NCBI GenBank assembly: GCA_021396245.1
Contig: WNYE01000015.1
Location: 124,001 to 188,000, forward strand
Length of the DNA stretch: 64,000 nt
Source of the DNA: Sporothrix humicola
Taxonomy: Eukaryota; Ascomycota; Sordariomycetes; Ophiostomatales; Ophiostomataceae
Reading direction: 5' to 3'
Below are positions 20,762 to 30,115 of this stretch, piece after piece. The translations under genes and the position numbers were made by a program. A model generated the notes under the pieces. The model saw only the letters and a list, made by a program, of their open reading frames with translations. It did no database searches and was not told the DNA's origin. How positions within the stretch are numbered: the first letter of the stretch is position 1; each line of letters opens with the position of its first letter.

Positions 20762-21706
20762 ATGTCCAACGAACACAGACCCGACTTTGTATGTTTTCCT
20801 ACGATACCATCACATCTTTTAGCAACTACTAACACCGTCATTTCCAGACCAAAATCGTCGCTGAGCGCGCAGCTGGCCTGCACCAGCACATCCTTGGACT
20901 GCCGGCCGACCAGCAAGCAGCTTTCAAGGCTGACCCAAAGGCTCTCCCGGCCGCCATTGAAGCCTACGCCAACGAAAACGGCGTCCCCATGCTTTTCGGG
21001 CCCGCCAAAATGGCCCAGGCCGCAATTGCCCTCGCCGATATGCCCGTCCCGCCGCGTGTTCTAGTCGAGTTTGGCGCCTACGTCGGATACTCGGCCCTGC
21101 GGTGGGCCACCCTGCTCGAGGAGCTCAACAAGAGCGACCCTTCTGCCGCCGTCCATGTCTACACCTTTGAACTCGACCCGGCGAATGCCCAGATCGCGCG
21201 CGACTTTGTCACCGCCGCCGGCCGGTCCGCCCAAATCACCGTCCTCGAAGGGCCGGGCGACGAATCCCTCAACAAACTCGTCGAGGACGGCACCCTCCCC
21301 AAGGGCAGCGTCGACGTTGTTTTTATTGACCACTGGGAGGCCCGCTACAAGCCCGACCTGCAGCTCTGCGAATCGCTCGGCGTGCTGCGCGTCGGGTCCC
21401 TCGTCATTGCCGACAACACCGACTTCCCAGGCGCGCCCGAGTACCTGGCGTACGTCCAGGCTGGCGGCAGCGGTGGGGAGGGCGCCGTCAAGTTCGAGAC
21501 CAAGTCGTACGAGGCAGACACTTCGTCGGAGCCGCCGAGAAAGCCCATGGGCGGCGGGTTCGGCGGTCCTGGCGGGCCCGGAGGTCGTGGCGGTGGGAAC
21601 AAACCGGTAAGTCGATCCGTGCAAGAAAAGTTTGTGTTAACAGAATGCCTGCTAACAGTTGTAGAAAATCGTCGAGGTGACAAAGGTTGTGTCTCTTGGG
21701 TCGTAG
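20762..21706 (+). CDS. Catechol-type SAM-dependent O-methyltransferase
   Basis: Transfers a methyl group from SAM to a hydroxyl of a catechol-like or other small molecule; the substrate is unknown. Exons are 20762-20788 (9 codons), 20848-21606 and 21665-21706 (13 codons plus stop), joined in phase 0 across 59- and 58-nt introns, giving 275 residues. Class-I methyltransferase features: LVEFGAYVGYSALRWATLL (SAM motif I), VYTFELDPANAQIARDF (acidic ribose-binding Glu), and VDVVFIDHWEARYKPDL plus VIADNTDFPGAPEYL, which place the Asp and Asn-Asp residues used for the divalent metal in COMT-like enzymes. A glycine-rich loop (GGGFGGPGGPGGRGGGNK) near the C-terminus is unusual. It is first of three co-oriented enzyme genes. 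Confidence 0.87.
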
Positions 21707-22173
21707 GTCGGTCCAGCCCCGCTGGGTTGGAATTGGATATGCGTTCAACCAAGACCTGTGATGTGTTCCTGCAGTTATGATTAGAGGGTTGGAAATTATG
21801 AAACAATATGAAAACGATCAAACAATTGTCTGGTAATCTGGACAAAATAAGGACTAAACTTACTTGAAAATAAACACCCATATTCAGATACGCTCTGTTA
21901 TCTGCGCTGTCCGCTTGTCGCCACCATTGACTCCGCCAGACTGCGCTATCTGGCAGCTCTCGAAAGCTGCTGTCACAGCTTTGAAGATCTGGCCAATGGA
22001 GATGCATGCATGCCAACCCAAACGCTAATCGCGCCTGATTAGCTTCCCAGAACGGAAGCTCCAGGCCTGTCGACTTGAACTTAAACCGCTTCCAACCTTT
22101 GCCAATCTCGTACCATTCGGCATTCTTCCTCCTTCAACCTTCCTCCCACACCACTTATCTCACCACCGCCGAA
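21707..22173. other. Intergenic between OMT and SDR
   Basis: 467 bases of 3' flank and CT-rich leader. No gene is recognised. Confidence 0.55.
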
Positions 22174-22920
22174 ATGCCCACCTACTGCGTCATCGGCACA
22201 AACCGCGGCATCGGCCTCGAGTACGTGCGCCAGCTCGCCGCCTCGCCCGACAACACCGTCATTGCCACTGTGCGCCCCGACGCCGATCGCACCGACCTCG
22301 AGGCTGTCGCCTCCAAGTCGACGCACATTCTCGAGTGCGACACCAGCAGCGTCCAGTCCGTCCACATCTTTAGCAACAAAGTCGCCCGCAATGTTCTGGC
22401 CGGCAGCAGCGGTCCCTCCGAGACAAAAATCGACTTTCTGATAGTCAACGCCGGTATCAACGGCACCCCCGCCGACCAGGACAGCCTGTCGCTCAACCCC
22501 GTCTTGCTGTCCGAGCAAATGGCCGTCAACGTCGTCGGCCCCGCCAAAGTCGTCGAGTTCTTGGTCGACCGCAAAGCCCTGTCGCCGTCGGTCCGGATCC
22601 TCAACATGACCTCTGGCCTGGCCAGTCTGTCAATCAGCGCCACCATGGAGCCCCGCAAAGCCATCGGCTACTCCATGTCCAAAGCAGCCCTCAACATGCT
22701 GACCGTCCACCAGGGCCACGACGTGCGCGCGCGCGGCGGCCTGCCCCAAGCCGTCGTGATTGCCATGGATCCGGGCTGGGTCAAGACGCGGCTGGGCGGT
22801 GAGGGCGCCCAACTCGAGCCGTCCGAGTCGGTCAAGGGCATGCTGGAGGTGCTGCACGGCCTCAAGGACGAGGACAATGTCTCCTTTTTTGACCGCACCG
22901 GCGAGCGGAAACCGTGGTAG
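22174..22920 (+). CDS. Short-chain dehydrogenase/reductase (classical-like)
   Basis: NAD(P)-dependent oxidoreductase of unknown substrate. The chosen start (22174, context ACCGCCGAAATG) puts the beta1 strand directly at the N-terminus and gives 248 residues, the usual classical SDR size; the open frame extends 33 codons upstream without SDR features. Seen: the cofactor motif GTNRGIG (Asn replacing the first variable residues of TGxxxGIG), the LIVNAGIN strand, the catalytic Ser in LNMTSGLASLS, YSMSK (YxxxK) and PGWVKTRLG after it. Intronless. It lies between the O-methyltransferase and the FAD oxidase on the same strand, which suggests a common pathway but does not prove it. Confidence 0.9.
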   Translation: MPTYCVIGTNRGIGLEYVRQLAASPDNTVIATVRPDADRTDLEAVASKSTHILECDTSSVQSVHIFSNKVARNVLAGSSGPSETKIDFLIVNAGINGTPADQDSLSLNPVLLSEQMAVNVVGPAKVVEFLVDRKALSPSVRILNMTSGLASLSISATMEPRKAIGYSMSKAALNMLTVHQGHDVRARGGLPQAVVIAMDPGWVKTRLGGEGAQLEPSESVKGMLEVLHGLKDEDNVSFFDRTGERKPW

Positions 22921-23389
22921 AGCGAATAGCCCAATAGGTATAAAAATAAAAAATAAAATTGAATATACAATTATTGTCGCATCTTCTCCAGGTCAATTTC
23001 CGTGAATGGGGTTCTGTTTGCAGGCGGGCTGGCTTCAGGCTCATATCGGGTACGAACAGTCTGCCAGGCCGTGGTGCATGCTCTCCGTCTGGCTGAATGG
23101 TTTTGCGGTATTGCGTTCATTCATCCCGTCTTTCATTCCCCTCCTTTGCAGGGCCGATTAACCAGATTGCCGTGAAGGATTTCATCTCACTTTTTTAAAA
23201 ATCTCACTTACACGCGAAATGGAGGGGAACAGGGGTACCTGCATTGTGCAGAATAAGCACCATAAGTGATTTGATAGTGACGGCCAATGAAGAAAAAAAA
23301 ATCGCAATAAAAGGTACGTGGAGGTTTGCAGAATATGCTCTTACCGGCGACAGAGGCTTTCAATCGTCATCCTTGACAAACCAGTGACA
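22921..23389. other. Intergenic between SDR and FAD oxidase
   Basis: 469 bases. An AT-rich terminator-like stretch follows the SDR stop (22940-22975), and an AATAAAAGG TATA-like element sits at about 23305-23313, some 80 bp before the next ATG. Confidence 0.5.
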
Positions 23390-25431
23390 ATGGCTTCTTT
23401 GACGACCTTGAGCTTACTGGCTCTCGCAGCCCCAGGTCTGTGCAGCCAGCTTGGTCTCTTCGAGTACGAAAAACAGCTGCTTGACAAGGCCAGTGCCGCT
23501 GGCAGTCATGTTCGATTCCAGCATCATTCTGGAAGTTTCACATCTCGACAAATCGGCGCCAACGTCACAAAGCACGCCTGCAAGGCCTTTCCCGGAAAGG
23601 CAGACTGGCCTAGCGATGATGTCTGGAAGCAGCTGGCCTTCTCGCTGAACGGCACCCTTCTCAAGCCGGCGCCGGTGTCGTCTGTCTGCTACAACAACAC
23701 GGCGTACAACAACTATGACGCCGCCGCCTGTGCCAACATCACCCAGGGCTGGGGCACCGAGTTCATTCGCATGGACAACCCCGTCGAGCCCGTCTCGCCC
23801 ATGTTTGAGGGCCTGACGTGTCTGCCGCCAACGCCCGGAGTGGCCAGCAACTGCACGCAGGGCGGGTACCCAGTGTACGTCGTCAACGTCTCAACGGCTG
23901 CCCATGTTCAGGCCGCCGTCAACTTTGCCCGCAACCAGAATGTCCGCCTGGTCGTGAAGAACACCGGCCACGACCTATCGGGCAAGTCACTAGGAGCTGG
24001 CTCGCTGTCCGTGTGGACGCATGTAAGTCGGCCAGGCTTGGAGTTGCCTCCATCTCTTTTCTCTTGCTGACGTCGAGCAGAACCTCAAGAATATTGCTTT
24101 CACACCCAACCTCACCATGGAAGGTTATTCTGGGCCAGCCTTCAGAGTCGGTGCTGGTGTCCAGGCAATGGACATACTCAAAGCTGCCGCCGACCGCAAG
24201 CACATGGTCGTGACCGGCATTTGTGATGTAAGTTGACTTTGAACTTACCGCTAAAAATATGTGCGCAATTCTGACCACACAGTCTGTCGGTATTCCGGGA
24301 GGATATGCCCAAGGAGGTGGCCACTCACCGCTCAGCTCGTTGCACGGCATGGGCGCCGACCAAGTCCTCTCGCTGCAAGTCGTCACAGCTGACGGCGAGT
24401 TCAGGACAGCCTCGCCAACCAAGAACACTGACTTGTTCTGGGCCATTCGGGGTGGTGGCGGAAGCACGTTTGGTGTCGTCACCTCCATGATCATCAAGGC
24501 GTACCCGGACGCAAAGACTTCAGTTGCCACCTTTGACTGGGGCGTGCGTGAAAGCAACATCAGCCTCGAAACCTACTGGAAGGGTGTCAGCAGCTACTTT
24601 GCCCACTTTGACAACTTTACAAAGGCCGGTCTCTCAGGCCAGTTCTTCTTGTATCCGCAAGAAGGCCGCCCCCAAACTGTCGACCCGGACGCCAAGCCGA
24701 GCTTTTCGGTGGCGCCCATGTTCGGCGTCGGCAAGACTGTGGTCGAGTTCAAGGCCACTGTCCAGCCGTGGCTCGACGAGATGGCTGCTCTGGGTATTGA
24801 AATGAAATCCACGTGGGAGGACTTCGCGTCATTCTACCCGGCATACTACAGCAAGCTTCCGCCCTCGGCCATTGGTGTCATGCCCTACAACATGACCTAT
24901 GGCTCGCGTCTCATCCCCCGTGCCAGCTTTGACCGTTTTGGAAAGGGCCTCAACGACACTGTCGCTGCTTTCCGTGCACTTGCCGAACAGGGCCACATGT
25001 TCAACGGCTTCTTGCTCGCACCTACCCTGGAAACAGGGAAGCCAATCGGCCCCGATGGCAACGCGGTCCTTCCTGCCTGGCGCGACGCTCTCAGCCACAC
25101 AATCGTGTTTACCTTTTGGCCCGAGGACTACAGTCCTGCCCAGCAGATGGCTTTGAGAGAGGACTTTGCCACGGGTAGTCGCGGCATGAAGCTGCTGCGT
25201 GACGCCTCGCCTGGATCCGGCAGCTACATGAGCGAGTCCGACCGGCTCGAGCCCAACTTCCAGGACGCCTTCTTCGGCAAGAACTATGCGCGCCTGCTTT
25301 CGATCAAAACCAAGTACGACCCGGAAGGCGTGTTCTTTGCGTCGACGGGCGTGGGTTCCGAGTTCTGGAAGGTTCGCACGGTCGATAACCTGCCAACCGA
25401 GAATGGGCAGCTGTGTCGGGTGAAGCAGTAA
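23390..25431 (+). CDS. Secreted berberine-bridge-type FAD-linked oxidoreductase
   Basis: FAD-dependent oxidase of the BBE/VAO family, acting outside the cell or in the secretory pathway; substrate unknown. Exons 23390-24022, 24081-24227 and 24283-25431 join in phase 0 (introns 58 and 55 nt) to 642 residues. The start at 23390 opens a signal peptide (MASLTTLSLLALAAPGLCS). The FAD_binding_4 region contains VVKNTGHDLSGKSLG, whose His is the usual 8-alpha-histidyl FAD site. VVTGICDSVGIPGGYAQGGGHS places a Cys where bicovalent enzymes form the second flavin bond, so bicovalent FAD is likely. FWAIRGGGGSTFGVVTSM follows, and the C-terminal BBE motif is NYARLLSIKTKYDPEGVFFASTGVGSE. Several N-x-S/T sites fit secretion. 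Last of the OMT-SDR-oxidase trio. Confidence 0.92.
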
Positions 25432-26141
25432 GGAAAGCGGACGCGGAGTGTGTTGACAGATTTCGGATTGGAAAAGAAGGAGAATGTGTTAGGACGGAAG
25501 GAATCGTGGGAAAATCGGTATTTGATCAATCTGTGTGAATGTCTCCCCGCTCAAATTGGAAAGAACCACAATGGAAGGTGCCCCGACCGCAGTTTCCGTG
25601 TAATGGAGAAGGCGTTTCCGAAGAAGTAGGTGCAATTGACTATTCTTGTACGTTAGGAAAGAGCAACCGTATTTGCACCCATTTTGTAGTATTTTCCAGG
25701 AAGGCGCCTTCGAGCCATGTAGCCGTTGCTCGTGATCTCTTTCCCTTGATATCTTTGTTGTGCCTCGTGCCCAGTTGCCGTTTTCGTTTGTTTATGTCCA
25801 GCTCCCCCTTCTCTTGCTCCTTTTCTTCTCCTCTTGTTTTCTCTTCTCATCTTCTCTCTCCCTCTTTTTTCTTCCTCTTCTCTTCGTCATCCATCCTCCT
25901 AAGGGCCGCCCTCTTTTAGGTCAACATCTTTATCCTATAGCCCCTAGACGTCGTTCTTTCATTTCTCATCTTCCATTTTCCTGTTCTGTCTTGTCTTCTC
26001 CATTCATTCCATTGCTGCATCTCTATGACCACATCCCAGCCAACTCGCTCCTTCAGCACCTCTGTATCAGCTCCGTGGTTCAAGATCTCTGTCTCGCTCG
26101 AGATCCCCTCAGTCAAGCCAGAAGCTTCGACAGACGACAAA
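25432..26141. other. Intergenic and long CT-rich leader of the PAP2-like gene
   Basis: About 0.7 kb. The stretch 25750-26030 is strongly pyrimidine-rich, typical of a fungal transcription-start/leader zone. No separate gene is supported. Confidence 0.55.
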
Positions 26142-27508
26142 ATGGCCTCCGTCAACGGCGAGTCCGACCCGATGATGCCCAACGGAGAGCATCATGAAGT
26201 TGAAGCTCCCAAGATTGCTCCCCCGCCGCCGCCTCCTCCTGGTGCGGTAGCCAACGCGGTCAGACGCTTTGTCGAGCTTGTCCAGCAGGTGGTCCGCCTC
26301 TTTGTGCTCTGCCGCCTGTGCTGCTTCATTCACCGCACGTTCTGCTGTGTGCACCGGTTCTTGTGCTGTCACTTGTGCTGCTGCTGCTGCGTCATTAGAC
26401 GGGCCGTTACCAGGGCTATGCAGTCCATCACGTTTGCATACAAGTGGATTCGCTACTCCTAGGTGGACATTGTGACGATCTTGACAACCACAACAACCGC
26501 CGGCATTGTGAGTTCCCCCAATTTCCCTTTCATTTTGGCTTGTTGGTGTCTACTTCTCCTTACCAACATTTTTCAACCCAGAAACCTGGACAAGTCGCTG
26601 CTCAGAGCTCGGATCAGAACCCTGATGAGAACCCTGACCAGCGCTCTGATCAGAACAACTCCGAGCAGACATTTGATGCTAATAATTAGCTCTTCCAGCT
26701 GTACCTCTCCAAGCCACCTGCAGCTCGCTCGTTTGCCGTCTTTGACAACAACAACAATGTCGTCTATCCTCAATTCGCTTTCCCTCTGCGCGATGAGATT
26801 CTGCCCTCTTGGTTGGCCATTCTGCTGGGCCCCTTTGTGCCAGTGGTGATTCTCTTGGTTCTTCAATTGTACGTCCGCTCGTTCTGGGATGCCAACAATG
26901 CCATCTTTGGTGTGTTGTATTCTCTCAGCAACTCGGTTGTCTTCCAAGTTATCATCAAGTGGCTCATTGGCGGTCTCCGCCCCCATTTCCTCGACGTTTG
27001 CAAGCCAGACCTGTCTCTTGCCAAAACCCTGCCTCCTCACAGATCGGCCTACCTCGCAGCCGGCTTCAACGGCATGTACTACACTCGTGAGATCTGCACT
27101 GGCGACCCGCGCCTGATCAATGACGCTCTTTCCAGTATGCCTTCTGGTCATACCACTGCAGCGTTTGCCGGTTTCGTTTTCCTCAGCCTGTACATGAATG
27201 GCAAGTTCAAGATCTTCTCGCACCAGCACACCCAGCTGTGGAAGATGCACCTGTTCTTCGCGCCAATTCTTGTGGCCACGCTCATCGGTGGTGCTCTGAC
27301 CATTGATGCTTTCCACAACTGGTACGATATTCTGGCCGGCGCAATCATTGGCACGACCATGGCATTCAGCGCCTACCGCATGACCTACGCGGCGACCTTT
27401 GACCCTCGCTACAACCACATTCCCCTGCACCGCAACAAGCCGTTTGACTACGACGCCATTGTTCCCAGCAACTCTGGTTTCACGTACCTGGACTACAGCA
27501 GACTGTGA
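26142..27508 (+). CDS. PAP2-family lipid phosphatase-like gene with in-frame TAG
   Basis: Membrane phosphatase of phosphatidate/diacylglycerol-pyrophosphate type (family knowledge). The main exon 26699-27508 carries all three PAP2 signatures: KWLIGGLRPH, SMPSGHTTAA and DAFHNWYDILAG, among six hydrophobic segments. A 191-nt intron (26508-26698, GTGAGT donor, GCTAATAA branch) joins it to VDIVTILTTTTTAGI. Directly upstream and in the same frame is a long open stretch from 26142 with a polyproline run, a Cys-rich segment (about 13 Cys around residues 56-84) and AYKWIRYS. This is separated from VDIVT by one TAG (26460-26462). Either the gene is disrupted, the stop is spliced out (a weak GTTACC donor at 26406 would remove 57 nt in frame), the stop is read through, or it is a base error. 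The start at 26142 has a good context; 26025 is a weaker alternative. Confidence 0.72.
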
Positions 27509-27639
27509 GATGGGAGGGGAGGATGGAATAGACTGGTTTGAATTTTGCGGTTCACTATGTACACGTACACTACAAGATGTTTCTCGTCTTCCTACAGCTT
27601 CAGAATAGCCCTTCCTAGTTTGTTCTCGTCTAGTCCCGT

Positions 27640-28715
27640 TTACGAGAGAGCCTGGACGATGGAGTTGTATGCAGCCTTGGGGGCATAGCTGGAGTCGAAG
27701 AGCAGAGGGTTGCCCGAGGGTCTCCACGAGTCCTGAGTCAGTTAGCATAAGAACAGCATGAGTTGGAGAATACAGAGTTTGGACAAGAAAAACAAATCCA
27801 AAAAAAATTGTGTGAACTTACAGGGTCGCGAACACCCCAGACAGTGATACCAACGCAAGCAGGCTCGGCAAGACAGCCCTTGGTGATGGTGGCGTAGTCG
27901 GCAGCGTTGTTGCCCTGGATGTCGAGCTCAGTGATGGCGACCTCCTTGACACCAGCACCGGCCAGAGCCTTGACGGCAGCAGCGAGGTTAGCACCGCCGC
28001 CAGCGCTGATGTGGCCCTGGGAGCCAATGCCGTCAATGGGAATGCCGGCAGCCAGCCACTTCTTGACGTGGGCGACCATGCCGTTGGTCAGCTTGGCAGC
28101 GTTGGGGCTGTCCAGGTTGTAGTCGTTGATGTACAGCACTGCGTCGGGATCTGCCTTGCGGGCGGCCTCAAAGGCAATCTTGACAAAGTCCTCGCCCAGG
28201 ACCTGCGAGAAGACGGAGTTGCGCAGCGAGCCGTCCTCGTTGAAGATCTCGTTGCACACGTCGTAGCCGCGGATCTTGCCCTTGTAGCGCGTCATAATCG
28301 TCGTGATGTGGCTCTCGATCGCCGCCTGCAGCTTGGCCTTGTCGCGGATGTTGCTCACCCAGCCGGCCAGCTGCGAGTGCCACACAAACGTGTGGCCGCG
28401 GATCGTCTTGTTGTGCGTCGTCGCCCAGTCCACAAGGTAGTCGGCCTGCGTCATCGTGAACGTGCCCTGTGTCCGCTCCGTGCTCTCCCACTTCATGCTG
28501 TTCTCGGGCGTCAGCTGGCCAAAGTTGGCCTCGATAATCGCCGCGTTCTTGCCCGTCGTCAGGCGGCCCTGGTCACTGCACGTGCCAAAGTACAGCTTGC
28601 CCTTGGCCTTCATGAGCGCGTCGATGCTCTGCGTGGCCTGGCGGGGCGAGACCTCGGGGGCCGGGGCAGCAACGGCCGCCAGCGGCGCCAGGAGGAGAAG
28701 GAGAGTGGACTTCAT
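27640..28715 (-). CDS. Secreted GH10 endo-1,4-beta-xylanase
   Basis: Cleaves the xylan backbone extracellularly. Minus-strand exons are 28715-27822 and 27732-27640; an 89-nt intron (GTAAGT donor, GCTAAC branch) joins WGVRDP to DSWRPSGNPLLFDSSY in phase 0, giving 328 residues. Signal peptide MKSTLLLLLAPLAAVAAPAP, then the GH10 barrel: FGTCSDQGRL, NSMKWESTE, GHTFVWHSQLAGWV, DVCNEIFNED (acid/base Glu), LYINDYNLDS, IDGIGSQGHIS, VAITELDIQG (nucleophile Glu) and GITVWGVRD. There is no carbohydrate-binding module. The length is that of single-domain fungal GH10 enzymes. GGCTAA motifs upstream suggest XlnR/Xyr1 control. Confidence 0.95.
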
Positions 28716-29010
28716 TGTGAGGGGGGGACGTTGTGATCAAGATTAAACACAGAGAGGAAGATGACGAGAAATAGAGTCAAGAGTCAATCTAAAATTGTTT
28801 CCAACAACCAGGGGAACGGCTGCCTTTATGGGTTTCCTCTTCCTCTCTTTTTCTTTTGTTCCTTTATTCCTTTATTCTTTCATTTCACTTTACTCTGATC
28901 GTAAACGAGAAATGGGATTGTCAGGCACGAACTCCCCCTTACCCTCGACGCTCTTTTCCTAATGAAGAGCTTGTTTATTTTCTGCCTTTAATTCTTCTGC
29001 TCCCCTATTT

Positions 29011-29017
29011 GGCTAAA
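29011..29017 (+). promoter_or_regulatory. Candidate XlnR/Xyr1 site GGCTAAA upstream of GH10 xylanase
   Basis: GGCTAAA is the consensus bound by the xylanolytic activator XlnR/Xyr1 in Aspergillus and Trichoderma (established). It sits about 296 bp before the xylanase start codon, a typical promoter position. Binding in this species is inference. Confidence 0.45.
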
Positions 29018-29414
29018 CGAAAAGACACGCCGCCCCGTACTCCCATACCCCATATCTCCATACATCAATGGCTGGGCATTTTACGGAATGCACGATGCTT
29101 CAGTCTTTTGCTCTGCTTCGTGGGAAAGTGGGAAGGGCAAGCCGACTCGACATCCAGTGTTCCGGCAGGCGGCAGGCGGCACACTTTGGCCAATTGCCAA
29201 GACCCTCTCGCAGTGCCTCTGCCCATATCAATTGAGGGGCCCCATGTCATGGCAATGCCCGTGAGTTCCATGGATGTTCCCTTCCTTCTTGTCGATGAAT
29301 TGTGCTCGTTCAGAAAAGGTGAAAATGCGGAGTAGTGATATTGTTGATTTCCTCCGCTTTCCTCTCACTTTCCGCCTGTTGATGTGGCCGCAATATAATA
29401 TTATGGGGTCACGA

Positions 29415-29420
29415 TTAGCC
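29415..29420 (-). promoter_or_regulatory. Second candidate XlnR core (GGCTAA, minus strand)
   Basis: TTAGCC on the plus strand is GGCTAA read in the direction of the xylanase gene, about 700 bp before its ATG. A 6-bp match alone is weak. Confidence 0.25.
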
Positions 29421-30115
29421 GCAAGGGCAGCCAAAGGGATCTGCTATATGACAATATGGTCGAATATTGCACGGATAAAAAGAAAGCTGTGCTGGGCATT
29501 GAAGCTTCAAAATCACATTTGTGGGGTCATTATTAAGATGGCATATGGGGGAGAGAAAGAACAGAGGAAAGGCACGCTTCTACATCGGCTGACGATTCCG
29601 GGACGTGAACTCCATCCAATATGGCTTCTGTAGCCGTGTGGGATGCCAAGACACATTTTTGTGTTTCCTGTGCCCTTTGCGAGAGCGAGCAGTCAGTCAT
29701 GAGTTCGGACGATTCGTATTCGTGCACATCACGGTACCGCCAGCGATATTGGTCCCAAGAAATCTTAGAAGAGGGTTCCTGGAGGTGCCACAACCGGCGG
29801 CTGCAAAACTCCCTTTTCCCATACTCTCTGCTCCCTTCGCACAGCTCAGAACGGATGGTTTGCTTCCCTGCCCTGTTTTCATCATGCACATTGAGGTAAT
29901 TGTTCCGTCAATTAGATTTCGAGAATTTTTTTTTTAAAAGATGTATGCAAAATGGGTTGGAATAAAATAAAAATGGAAATAAAATACGTTTCACAATTAC
30001 GGTTTATTTTCAAGTACATAAAGGGTAACGTGGAGGCAAGAATTATGTAGCAATCAATTTTATTCAAAATGGTTTATTGAATTTATGTACTTTTGTTCAA
30101 CCTCAAGATATGCAA

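Larger units (their letters stand above)
28716..30115. other. Promoter region of the xylanase gene and 3' flank of the PBP2-like gene
   Basis: About 1.4 kb without a supported gene. Two GGCTAA cores (29011-29017 on plus, 29415-29420 on minus) lie within 300 and 700 bp of the xylanase ATG. The 29900-30100 part is AT-rich 3' flank. Confidence 0.55.
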
